DNA from: Chthoniobacterales bacterium | GTDB taxonomy: Bacteria > Verrucomicrobiota > Verrucomicrobiia > Chthoniobacterales > UBA10450 | Direction of reading: 5' to 3' | Length of the DNA: 13,363 bases | NCBI GenBank assembly: GCA_025980625.1 | Contig: JAICXG010000051.1 | Location: forward strand, 1 to 13,363 | In this document: in pieces, positions 1 to 6,168 of the stretch | Position numbering within the stretch: position 1 is the first letter of the stretch | Layout of the letters: each line of letters opens with the position of its first letter | Position numbers and translations under genes: made by a program | The notes under the pieces: model-generated | Databases searched by the model: none | What the model saw: the letters and a program-made list of their open reading frames with translations, nothing else | What the model was told of the DNA's origin: nothing

Positions 1-315
1 ACCGCCGGCGCGCTCCGGGCCGGCGGCGTGGAAGTGAGCGAGGTTTTTAAGATCGGCGCCGGCCGGCCTAACGTTCTCGACCTGGTGAAGAACGGCCAGA
101 TCCAGTTCATCATCAACACCCCGAGTGGGAAGATTCCGCGCCACGATGAAGTCAAAATCCGCACCGCCGCGCTGGCCGAGAAAATCCCGATCATGACCAC
201 CTTGCGCGCTGCGATGGCGAGCGCGAAAGGCATCCGTTCGCTTCAACGTGGACCAATGACGGTAAAGAGCCTGCAGGAATACCACGCCCACCTCGCGTCC
301 AAATCGGTTGCCTAA
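1..315 (+). CDS. carB: Carbamoyl-phosphate synthase large subunit, C-terminal end (5' partial)
   Basis: The reading frame is open from base 1 and ends at TAA 313-315, so only the last 104 residues are seen. They match the MGS-like allosteric domain at the C terminus of CarB: a stretch reading GRPNVLDLVKNGQIQFIINT, then TPSGK, then IRTAALAEKIPIMTTL and a closing SLQEYHA helix. In the family this domain binds effectors such as UMP or ornithine and tunes the synthetase that makes carbamoyl phosphate for arginine and pyrimidine synthesis in the cytoplasm. The catalytic ATP-grasp domains lie upstream, outside the window. A GCCTAACGT near-copy of the dispersed 9-mer sits at 66-74. An exact GCCTAACGA at 310-318 contains the stop codon. 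The identification is secure from the conserved tail; the rest of the gene cannot be judged. Confidence 0.95.
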   Translation, partial: TAGALRAGGVEVSEVFKIGAGRPNVLDLVKNGQIQFIINTPSGKIPRHDEVKIRTAALAEKIPIMTTLRAAMASAKGIRSLQRGPMTVKSLQEYHAHLASKSVA

Positions 316-318
316 CGA
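310..318 (+). repeat. Dispersed 9-mer GCCTAACGA at the carB stop codon
   Basis: Exact copy of the window-wide 9-mer. Its TAA (313-315) is the in-frame stop of carB, and the last three bases lie in the intergenic gap. One of 20 exact copies; see the findings for the full list. Confidence 0.85.
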
Positions 319-370
319 ATCAGCGTTCACGATTTCAAATTTTGCAGTCTTCACACATTCCTTACTCATC

Positions 371-1570
371 ATGACTTTTCGCCAATCGCTCGCCTTTACG
401 TTGCTGCCCGTTTTCGCGGCGTTCCAAAACGTTGCCGCCGCTCAGCCGACCGTCTCGGCCTCACCGAGCCCGGCCGCACCGGCCTACGTCGCGCCGACTT
501 ATAATCCAACTGACGTGGGGAAGGCACCCAAGCCGCTCAAGATTCTGATCCTCGGCGGGACCGGATTCACCGGGCCCTTCCAAGTGAAGTATGCCGTCGC
601 CCGCGGGCACCAGGTGACGGTGTTCAATCGCGGCCAGACCCATCCTGGTTTTCTCCCGGCCGGTGTCGAACAACTCGTCGGCGATCGCAATACCGGCCAG
701 CTCGACGCACTCAAGGGCCGGAAATGGGACGTGGTCATCGATAACCCAACCATGCTTCCGAAATGGGTGCGCGATGTCGGAGAGATCCTGAAGGGAAATG
801 TCGGCCAATATATTTTCATTTCGACGATCTCGGTCTACCGCGACGACCTCAAGCCAGGTGCTAACGAGACCGCGCCGGTTGCAACTTATGACGGCCAGGA
901 CGCGATGAAGGAAACGCGTGCCACCGTCGTCGCGTCAAAGTTCGCCCTCTACGGTCCGCTCAAGGCGCTCTCCGAAAAAGAAGCGGAGAAATGGTTTCCC
1001 GGGAAAACCTGTGTGATCCGGCCGGGTTTGATTGTCGGACCGGGGGATGAAACCGACCGGTTCACGTACTGGCCGGTGCGGATTGAGCGCGGCGGCGAGG
1101 TGCTCGCGCCCGGTAGCCCGGGCGATCCGGTGCAGTTCATCGATGCACGCGACCTGGCGGAGTGGACGGTCCGGATGGCCGAGCAAGGAGCAACCGGAGT
1201 TTACAATGCGACCGGCCCGGCCAGGCCGCTCACAATCGGCGGCATGCTCGACGGCATTAAGGAGGCGCTGAACGCGAAGGCAACGTTCACCTTCGTGCCC
1301 GCGGATTTTCTCGAAAAAGAAAATGTCGCGCCCTGGACCGACATGCCGGTGTGGGTGCCGCCCGCTGGTGTGGGCGGCGGGATCAGCGCGGTGAGCAACA
1401 AGCACGCGCTCGAGAAGGGGCTCACTTTTCGCCCGCTCTCCGAGACCGTGCGCGACACGCTCGAGTGGTTCCACCAGCAACCAAAAGATCGGCAGGAGAA
1501 GCGGCGCGCCGGGATCACAGCCGAGCGCGAGGCGAAGGTGCTGCAGGATTGGGATAAGAGGAAGAAGTGA
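371..1570 (+). CDS. Exported NAD-dependent epimerase/dehydratase-like (extended SDR) protein
   Basis: A 399-residue protein. The frame is open upstream to 308, but I chose ATG 371 because it begins a signal peptide: a short charged start, a hydrophobic core (residues about 6-24) and an Ala-rich end (VAAAQP). An Ala/Pro-rich linker follows (about 25-55). The Rossmann fold starts with the dinucleotide loop GGTGFTG (62-68). A FISTISVY strand (149-156) and a YGPLK segment (194-198) fit the Ser and YxxxK catalytic residues of SDRs, followed by RPGLIVGPGD (217-226). The family includes sugar-nucleotide epimerases and isoflavone-reductase-like proteins; the substrate is unknown here. The C-terminal 30 residues are charged. 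Export of a nucleotide-dependent enzyme is odd. There is no Shine-Dalgarno before ATG 371 and a 55-base gap after carB. The fold is confident, the reaction is not. Confidence 0.85.
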   Translation: MTFRQSLAFTLLPVFAAFQNVAAAQPTVSASPSPAAPAYVAPTYNPTDVGKAPKPLKILILGGTGFTGPFQVKYAVARGHQVTVFNRGQTHPGFLPAGVEQLVGDRNTGQLDALKGRKWDVVIDNPTMLPKWVRDVGEILKGNVGQYIFISTISVYRDDLKPGANETAPVATYDGQDAMKETRATVVASKFALYGPLKALSEKEAEKWFPGKTCVIRPGLIVGPGDETDRFTYWPVRIERGGEVLAPGSPGDPVQFIDARDLAEWTVRMAEQGATGVYNATGPARPLTIGGMLDGIKEALNAKATFTFVPADFLEKENVAPWTDMPVWVPPAGVGGGISAVSNKHALEKGLTFRPLSETVRDTLEWFHQQPKDRQEKRRAGITAEREAKVLQDWDKRKK

Positions 1571-1631
1571 CGAATGCCGAGAGACGAGAGCTTGCAGCCA
1601 GGCGTTCTGCTTCGTCATTCGCCCGCATGAG

Positions 1632-1646
1632 TCGTTAGGCTAACGT
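1632..1646. repeat. Two overlapping inverted copies of the 9-mer upstream of the transporter start
   Basis: TCGTTAGGC (1632-1640, exact) overlaps a degenerate copy in the other orientation, GGCTAACGT (1638-1646). Together they form the perfect 13-base palindrome CGTTAGGCTAACG (1633-1645) around a single central G. It ends directly before the ATG at 1647, where a ribosome binding site would normally sit. The single-base centre makes a cruciform or RNA hairpin unlikely, so a dyad bound by a protein or a paired recognition site is the simpler reading. Confidence 0.7.
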
Positions 1647-2972
1647 ATGCACCGCGCCTTCCCGCTCCTACGCAAGGTCGTCGATGTTCGCCCTAACGAA
1701 CTGCCCGCTCTGCTTCTCGCCGCGCTTTTTAACTTCGTTATCCTCGGCAGTTATTACGTCCTTCGGCCGATTCGCGACGACATCGGCGCGGCCGGCAGCC
1801 TCGAGAGTTTGTCCTGGATGTTCAGCGGCACGCTCATCGCCATGTTGGTCGCGAACACGCTTTTTTCCGCGATCGTCGCGCGGATGTCGCGCCGGCGCTT
1901 TCTCCCCATCGCCTACCGCTTTTTCAGCCTGAACCTCGTCTTTTTTTACATCCTCATGCGCACCCTCGGCCCGGCGCAGAACGTTTGGGTGGGACGCGCT
2001 TTTTTCGTCTGGGTGAGCGTTTTCAATCTTTTTGTCGTGACGCTTTTCTGGGCCTTCATGACCGATGTCTTCAACAGTGAACAGGCGAAGCGCCTCTTCG
2101 CCTTCATCGCGGTTGGCGGTTCGTTAGGCGCGATCGCCGGTCCGGTCGTGACCGCTTCGCTCGTGCGCCAGCTCGGCGCCGCTAATCTGATTCTCGTAAC
2201 CGCAGCGCTGCTCGAAATCGCGCCCTGGTGCGTGAAATTCTTCCCCGCCCAGTCGGTCAAAGAGCCGTCCCAGGCCGGAGGGACGAAAGCCGGCGAAGAA
2301 CCGGGCGCCGAACAGCCGATCGGGGGCGGCATTATCACCGGCATCTCGCATGTCGCGCGCTCGCCTTATTTGTTAGGCATCTGCGCTTTCATGCTCTTTC
2401 ATTCCATCACCAGCACGCTGGTTTATTTCCAGCAGGCCGACATCACGGGCGCGCAATTTCACGATCGCGCGGCTCGCACGGCATTTTTCGCGCAGCTCGA
2501 TCTGGCGGTGAATACGCTCACGGTCATCGGCCAGCTCTTCGTCACCGGCAGGCTCCTGAAATGGTTTGGAGTTGGCCTGACGCTCGCCTTCCTGCCCGCC
2601 CTCAGCACACTCGGTTTTCTCGGGATGGGAATCACGCCGGTGCTCAGTTTGCTCGCGGTTTTCCAGGTTCTGCGAAGGGTGGGAAATTTTGCCTTCACCC
2701 GCCCCGCGCGGGAGGTGCTCTTCACGGTTTTGCGGCGCGAGGACAAGTACAAGGCGAAGAGCTTCATCGATACTTTCGTCTATCGCGCCGGCGACCAGAT
2801 CGGCGCCTGGTCGTATCCATTGCTCACCTGGTTCGGTCTCGGGCTCACCGGGATTTCCTTTGTCGCCGCGCCACTCGCGGCGATCTGGTGCGGCCTCAGC
2901 ATCTGGTTAGGCAGACGGCAAGCGGCACTGGCCGAACCGTCAATCGCGACAACCCCGCTCGCTTCTTCCTGA
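1647..2972 (+). CDS. Multi-spanning transporter, NTP/NDP-exchanger-like / MFS-type
   Basis: A 441-residue, strongly hydrophobic protein with about 10-12 predicted membrane spans, split into two halves by a hydrophilic loop rich in Gly, Glu and Lys (about 203-226). Near the N terminus it has YYVLRPIRDDIG (36-47). In the second half it has RPAREVLFTVLRREDKYKAK (352-371), followed by SFIDTFVYRAGDQ (372-384). From memory, these motifs mark the bacterial proteins annotated as NTP/NDP exchange transporters or MFS relatives of ATP/ADP translocases. Free-living bacteria carry such proteins and their substrates are mostly unproven, so nucleotide exchange should not be assumed. ATG 1647 begins right after the paired 9-mer palindrome. 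SLG at 159-161 is encoded by an exact TCGTTAGGC (2121-2129); near-copies lie at 1691, 2370 and 2904. The stop TGA lies in the arm of a hairpin. Confidence 0.8.
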   Translation: MHRAFPLLRKVVDVRPNELPALLLAALFNFVILGSYYVLRPIRDDIGAAGSLESLSWMFSGTLIAMLVANTLFSAIVARMSRRRFLPIAYRFFSLNLVFFYILMRTLGPAQNVWVGRAFFVWVSVFNLFVVTLFWAFMTDVFNSEQAKRLFAFIAVGGSLGAIAGPVVTASLVRQLGAANLILVTAALLEIAPWCVKFFPAQSVKEPSQAGGTKAGEEPGAEQPIGGGIITGISHVARSPYLLGICAFMLFHSITSTLVYFQQADITGAQFHDRAARTAFFAQLDLAVNTLTVIGQLFVTGRLLKWFGVGLTLAFLPALSTLGFLGMGITPVLSLLAVFQVLRRVGNFAFTRPAREVLFTVLRREDKYKAKSFIDTFVYRAGDQIGAWSYPLLTWFGLGLTGISFVAAPLAAIWCGLSIWLGRRQAALAEPSIATTPLASS

Positions 2973-3019
2973 TCCTGCTCTTGCTCCGATTCGCGCGGAG
3001 GAGCCGGAGCAGGATCAGG
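2968..3019 (+). terminator. Strong stem-loop at the end of the transporter gene (candidate terminator or palindromic repeat)
   Basis: A perfect 13-base inverted repeat, CCTGATCCTGCTC (2968-2980) and GAGCAGGATCAGG (3007-3019), encloses a second arm pair GCTCC (2983-2987) and GGAGC (3000-3004) with a 12-base loop. The transporter stop codon TGA (2970-2972) is inside the left arm. No run of T follows the right arm, so this is not a classic intrinsic terminator. It may act as a transcript 3' end stabiliser, a Rho-associated structure, or be a dispersed palindromic repeat. A weaker 7-base inverted repeat (AAAAGCA 3023-3029, TGCTTTT 3059-3065) lies between it and the next start. Confidence 0.55.
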
Positions 3020-3074
3020 TGCAAAAGCAGGAGGGTCGCGCTCGACAGCGGGCGGCGTTGCTTTTAGTTGCAGG

Positions 3075-3887
3075 ATGGCCATTCCGCTGGAAGACAACTT
3101 CACCGACGTTATCGGCAAGGCGCAGCGCGGCCTCGGCATCTCCGATAGTCAGCTGGCTGCGAAATCGGGCGCGAGCATGGACGCGATCCGGCGGGTGCGC
3201 GACGGGCACTTCGATCGCAACACAATCGAGCGGGTCGCGCCGATCCTGCAGCTCAACCCGGGCGCGCTCATTGATCTCGCGCAGGAGAAATATCAGCCTA
3301 ACGAGATCAAGCTCGACGGCCTCGCGCAGTTCAACACCCCTTATCACGACATGCAGGTGAACGCTTATCTCATCTGGGACCCGACGAGCCGCGAGGCGAT
3401 CGCGTTCGACAGCGGGGCGACTTGTTCGAACATCCTGCAATTCGCAAAAGCGCATCGCCTAACGATCAAACTGATCCTGCTCACCCACGCTCATCCCGAT
3501 CATGTCGCTGATCTTGATCGGCTGGCGGAGGCAACCGGCGCACCCGCTTATCTGTCGAGCCGCGAGAGCGCACGCGGGGCGCAGCCGATCGAGGAGGGGA
3601 AAAGTTTTGAAGTCGGAAAGCTCGCGATCGAATCACGTCTCACCTGGGGGCATTCACCCGGGGGAATGACCTTTGTCGTCAGGGGGTTGTCCCATCCGGT
3701 CGCGGTCGTGGGCGATTCGCTTTTCGCCGGTTCGATGGGCGGCGGCAATGTCTCCTACGAGGCCGCTCTTAAGAACAATCGGGAAAAAATTCTCACCTTG
3801 CCTAACGAGACAATCATCTGCCCCGGCCACGGGCCGATGACGACGGTGGGAGAAGAAAAGGCGCATAATCCTTTTTTTGCCCGATAA
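3075..3887 (+). CDS. Metallo-beta-lactamase-fold hydrolase with N-terminal helix-turn-helix-like domain
   Basis: A 270-residue protein of two parts. Residues about 8-72 form a helical region resembling an XRE-type helix-turn-helix (GISDSQLAAKSGASMDAIRR, then a second helical pair ending NPGALIDLA). Residues about 85-265 are a glyoxalase II-like metallo-beta-lactamase domain. It has the metal-binding THAHPDH (137-143: H138, H140, D142, H143), the third His in WGHSPGG (H193), the bridging Asp in VVGDSLF (D214) and the last His in CPGHGP (H252). The full metal set predicts a working dinuclear hydrolase; the substrate could be a thioester, lactone or similar. The HTH part may bind DNA or serve as a dimerisation module. 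ATG 3075 is preceded by GCAGG, the nearest thing to a ribosome site here. Three exact 9-mers lie inside (3296, 3457, 3800), two of them encoding PNE. Confidence 0.85.
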   Translation: MAIPLEDNFTDVIGKAQRGLGISDSQLAAKSGASMDAIRRVRDGHFDRNTIERVAPILQLNPGALIDLAQEKYQPNEIKLDGLAQFNTPYHDMQVNAYLIWDPTSREAIAFDSGATCSNILQFAKAHRLTIKLILLTHAHPDHVADLDRLAEATGAPAYLSSRESARGAQPIEEGKSFEVGKLAIESRLTWGHSPGGMTFVVRGLSHPVAVVGDSLFAGSMGGGNVSYEAALKNNREKILTLPNETIICPGHGPMTTVGEEKAHNPFFAR

Positions 3888-3907
3888 GGCGTGCGCTACC
3901 CTTCCCC

Positions 3908-4795
3908 ATGAACATCGCTTTCGTCGGAGTCGGCCGGATGGGCGCGAACATGGCGCGCCGCCTCAAGGATCAGGGTTATCAGATCACGGCGGTTTACGAC
4001 GCCCACCGGAGCACGGCCGCTGCGCTCGCCCAGGAACTTGGGAGCTTCGCCAGCCCGTCGTTAGGCGAAGTCACGGCGGCGGCCGACGTGATCATGACGG
4101 TGGTCTCGGATGATGCCGCGATGCGGCAGATTTTCGCCGCGCCTGACGATAACCTGCTGGTCAACGCGGCGGGCAAGCTTTTCATCAACTGCGCCACGAT
4201 CACGCCCGAGGTCCATCTCGAGGTCGAGGGGCTGGCGCAAAAAGCCGGCGCGCAAACACTCGAAGCCTGCATGGCCTCAAGCATCACGCAGGCGCGGGAA
4301 GGCTCGCTTTATCTCATGTGCGGCGGCGAGAAAGCGGCCTTCGATCGGGCGGAGCCGATCCTCAAGTCGTTAGGCAAAACCATTCGCTACATCGGGCAGG
4401 CGGGAGAAGCGGCGAAAGTGAAAGCACTCGTCAATATGGTGATGAACATCAACACCGCCGGCCTGGCCGAAGGGCTCGGGCTGGGTGATGCGCTCGGGCT
4501 TGACCTGGCCATGTTACGCGAAGTCTTCGCCGAGACCGGCGCCGCTTCGCGCGTCCTCCAAACCGACGGCGAAGATATGCAGAATCGCGATCACGCCTGT
4601 TTCTTTTCCGCCGCGCACGCGGCCAAGGACAGTGGGATCGCGCTCCATCTCGCCGAGTTGGCCGGGCTGCGACTTCCGCTCGCCCGCGCGACGAAGGAAC
4701 AATACGACCGCATGGTTGAGCAAGGACTGGGCGAGCTGGACAAGTCAGGGATCGCCGAGCTGACCTTTAAAGGGCGCCATCTGTCGTCCGCCTAA
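3908..4795 (+). CDS. NAD(P)-dependent beta-hydroxyacid dehydrogenase (3-hydroxyisobutyrate dehydrogenase family)
   Basis: A 295-residue protein of the normal family length. The N-terminal Rossmann fold opens with IAFVGVGRMGANMARRL (GxGxMG at 7-12). NCATITPE (94-101) is the strand before the substrate loop. The all-helical C-terminal domain carries the expected catalytic Lys within GQAGEAAKVKALVN (163-176; K172 aligns best, K170 is adjacent). The family oxidises or reduces beta-hydroxyacids such as 3-hydroxyisobutyrate, tartronate semialdehyde or succinic semialdehyde. The usual substrate motif DAPVSGG is replaced here by EACMASS (119-125), although the following AREGSL (129-134) fits the pattern, so the substrate may differ. 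It starts 20 bases after the metallo-hydrolase and could be co-transcribed. Exact 9-mers at 4058 and 4367 encode SLG, and a third (4790-4798) holds the stop codon. Confidence 0.87.
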   Translation: MNIAFVGVGRMGANMARRLKDQGYQITAVYDAHRSTAAALAQELGSFASPSLGEVTAAADVIMTVVSDDAAMRQIFAAPDDNLLVNAAGKLFINCATITPEVHLEVEGLAQKAGAQTLEACMASSITQAREGSLYLMCGGEKAAFDRAEPILKSLGKTIRYIGQAGEAAKVKALVNMVMNINTAGLAEGLGLGDALGLDLAMLREVFAETGAASRVLQTDGEDMQNRDHACFFSAAHAAKDSGIALHLAELAGLRLPLARATKEQYDRMVEQGLGELDKSGIAELTFKGRHLSSA

Positions 4796-4798
4796 CGA
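4790..4798. repeat. Dispersed 9-mer supplying both stop codons of a convergent gene pair
   Basis: GCCTAACGA read on the + strand gives the TAA (4793-4795) of the dehydrogenase. Read on the minus strand as TCGTTAGGC it gives the TAG (4794-4792) of fdhD. The two stops overlap by two bases, so a single 9-base word ends two genes on opposite strands with no intergenic DNA. Confidence 0.85.
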
Positions 4799-5610
4799 AT
4801 AACCCGGTCTGCCCCGGCGTAGACATTCATCGTCTCGCCGCGCAAAAAGCCGATGAGCGTCTGGTTGCTCGCGCGCGCGAACTCTACCGCCAGACTGGTC
4901 GGCGCGGAGATCGCGGCGATCATCGCGATCCCGGCGGCGAGCGCTTTCTGCGTCATCTCAAACGAAATCCGTCCGCTCAGGAGCAGGACGCGATCCTCTA
5001 ACGGGAGCCGCTTCGCGAGCAATTCGTGACCGATCAATTTGTCGAGCGCATTGTGCCGGCCGACATCCTCGCGGAGCAGCAACAGGTCGCCCGCCGCATT
5101 GAAGAGCGCGCAGGCATGCAGACCGCCGGTGCGTTGAAACGTCTGCTGCGCGCCCGCCAGCTTGCCCGGCAGTTGCCGCAGAATGCTCGCGTCCAGGGTC
5201 GGCACATTTTTGATCGGGGGAAACTGCTGCATCGCCGCTTCGATTGTCGCCCTCCCGCAAATTCCGCAGCTTGACGAGCTGAAGACATGCCGACTCAACA
5301 TCTCGACGTCAAAACCCGCCGGATCGGTCAGCGAGATATTCACGACCTGATCGCCCGGATGCTCCTTCGTTAGGCAGGAAGTGATCTCGAAAATATCTCC
5401 TTCGTCGCGCACAATCCGCTCGGTGAGCGCGAAGCCGGCGGCCAGCTCGCGATCGTGCCCCGGGGTGCGCATCACGACCGCCACGCTCCGGCCCTCGACC
5501 CGAATCTCGAGTGGTTCCTCGACCGCGACTTCATCCGGCGCCTCCTCGGCCGATTGCGTCTGGCGCAGCCTAACGATGTCGACAGATTTCGCGCTGGCGG
5601 AGTCTTTCAT
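4792..5610 (-). CDS. fdhD: Formate dehydrogenase accessory sulfurtransferase FdhD
   Basis: A 272-residue protein from ATG at 5610 (reading down to TAG at 4794-4792). FdhD moves sulfur from cysteine desulfurase to the molybdenum or tungsten cofactor and is needed for active formate dehydrogenase. Visible landmarks are EEPLEIRVEG (31-40), RTPGHDRELAAGFALTERIV (48-67), the sulfur-carrying Cys pair in SSCGICG (113-119: C115, C118), TGGLHACALF (161-170), EDVGRHNALDKLIG (181-194) and LSGRISFEM (211-219). The frame is open further upstream, to 5766, but that extension runs inside mobA and does not look like FdhD, so 5610 is preferred. The start overlaps the end of mobA by 41 bases, implying translational coupling. 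One exact 9-mer lies inside (5367-5375, encoding LT) and another supplies the stop. Confidence 0.93.
   Translation of the reverse strand: MKDSASAKSVDIVRLRQTQSAEEAPDEVAVEEPLEIRVEGRSVAVVMRTPGHDRELAAGFALTERIVRDEGDIFEITSCLTKEHPGDQVVNISLTDPAGFDVEMLSRHVFSSSSCGICGRATIEAAMQQFPPIKNVPTLDASILRQLPGKLAGAQQTFQRTGGLHACALFNAAGDLLLLREDVGRHNALDKLIGHELLAKRLPLEDRVLLLSGRISFEMTQKALAAGIAMIAAISAPTSLAVEFARASNQTLIGFLRGETMNVYAGADRVIR
5568..5576. repeat. Dispersed 9-mer at the mobA stop codon
   Basis: Exact GCCTAACGA on the + strand. On the minus strand it reads TCGTTAGGC and contains the TAG (5572-5570) that ends mobA, inside the overlap with the fdhD reading frame. Confidence 0.85.
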
Positions 5611-6160
5611 AATCAGCCGGGGTATTGAGGTTGGCGAAAAGCTCCGTCTCCTCCGGCAGGATTTCGCGTTCGCGCACCAGACCCTGCGCGAGGGCGTCAC
5701 GAACAAACTTTTGCATCGCAAATTCGCCGCGCCGCAATGCATCCGTGGCGAGCGGGAGCGCAGCAATCGGATAAATCGCTGCCAATGGTTGCGCGCGGCC
5801 CGGCGCGGTTGGAACCGCGCCCTGCTCTTTCCGGCAAAGTTCGAGCAGCGCGCGAAAAAAATCCGCCGTTACAATCGGTAAATCGACCGCGAGCACGAGA
5901 AGATGCGGCGCGCTGCATCTTCGCAGTGCTGCCGCTACTCCAGCGAGCGGACCGGCCTCGGCGATTTCGTCCGCGATCACCTCGAGCTCTGTCCATTCCT
6001 CACGCCGCGGTCCGGCGATCATCAATTGCTCGGGCGAAAGCGCGCGCAAAGTCGTGACCTGCCGTTGCCAGAGCGGCTCGCCCTCGAGCTCGAGAAAGGC
6101 TTTGTCGCGACCCATCCGCGAGGATTTTCCACCCGCGAGCAGGAGCGCGCTGCAACGCAT
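5570..6160 (-). CDS. mobA: Molybdenum cofactor guanylyltransferase MobA
   Basis: A 196-residue protein, the usual MobA length. It joins GMP from GTP to molybdopterin to give the guanine dinucleotide form of the cofactor. The N terminus has the nucleotidyltransferase signature LLLAGGKSSRMGRDKA (6-21). A mid-protein GPLAGVAAAL (70-79) is followed by VLAVDLP (89-95), whose Asp (D93) is expected to bind magnesium. Near the C terminus, FANLNTPADYERL (175-187) is typical. The frame extends upstream to 6325, but ATG 6160 puts the signature at the correct distance from the start and lies two bases after the stop of the upstream MOSC gene (TAA CG ATG), a tight operon junction. A 9-mer copy spans that junction and another contains the stop. 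Specificity for GTP over CTP is assigned by family resemblance only. Confidence 0.92.
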   Translation of the reverse strand: MRCSALLLAGGKSSRMGRDKAFLELEGEPLWQRQVTTLRALSPEQLMIAGPRREEWTELEVIADEIAEAGPLAGVAAALRRCSAPHLLVLAVDLPIVTADFFRALLELCRKEQGAVPTAPGRAQPLAAIYPIAALPLATDALRRGEFAMQKFVRDALAQGLVREREILPEETELFANLNTPADYERLRQREICRHR

Positions 6161-6168
6161 CGTTAGGC
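6160..6168. repeat. Dispersed 9-mer spanning the MOSC-mobA junction
   Basis: On the minus strand GCCTAACGA (6168 down to 6160) contains the TAA stop of the MOSC gene, and its last A is the first base of the mobA ATG. One word therefore covers a whole operon junction. Confidence 0.85.

Noticed and set aside
1571..1621. Possible terminator between the SDR and transporter genes (CGAATG and CATTCG arms)
   Set aside because: The arms are only six bases and about 39 bases apart, with no stable stem between them and no T-run.
2228..3067. + strand open frame overlapping the transporter and running into the gap
   Set aside because: Arg/His-rich composition and no membrane or domain pattern, whereas the overlapping transporter frame is clearly real.
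681..3403. HIP1-like octamer GCGATCGC (681-688, 2130-2137, 3396-3403)
   Set aside because: Only a few copies were noticed. GC-rich codon choice (GCG ATC GC) can explain them, unlike the TTA-bearing 9-mer.
4991..5004. CTCTAACGG in fdhD as a further copy of the word
   Set aside because: Three mismatches to the 9-mer; this is within chance expectation.
5611..5766. Upstream extension of fdhD
   Set aside because: The extra residues are not FdhD-like and lie inside mobA; ATG 5610 gives the normal FdhD N terminus.
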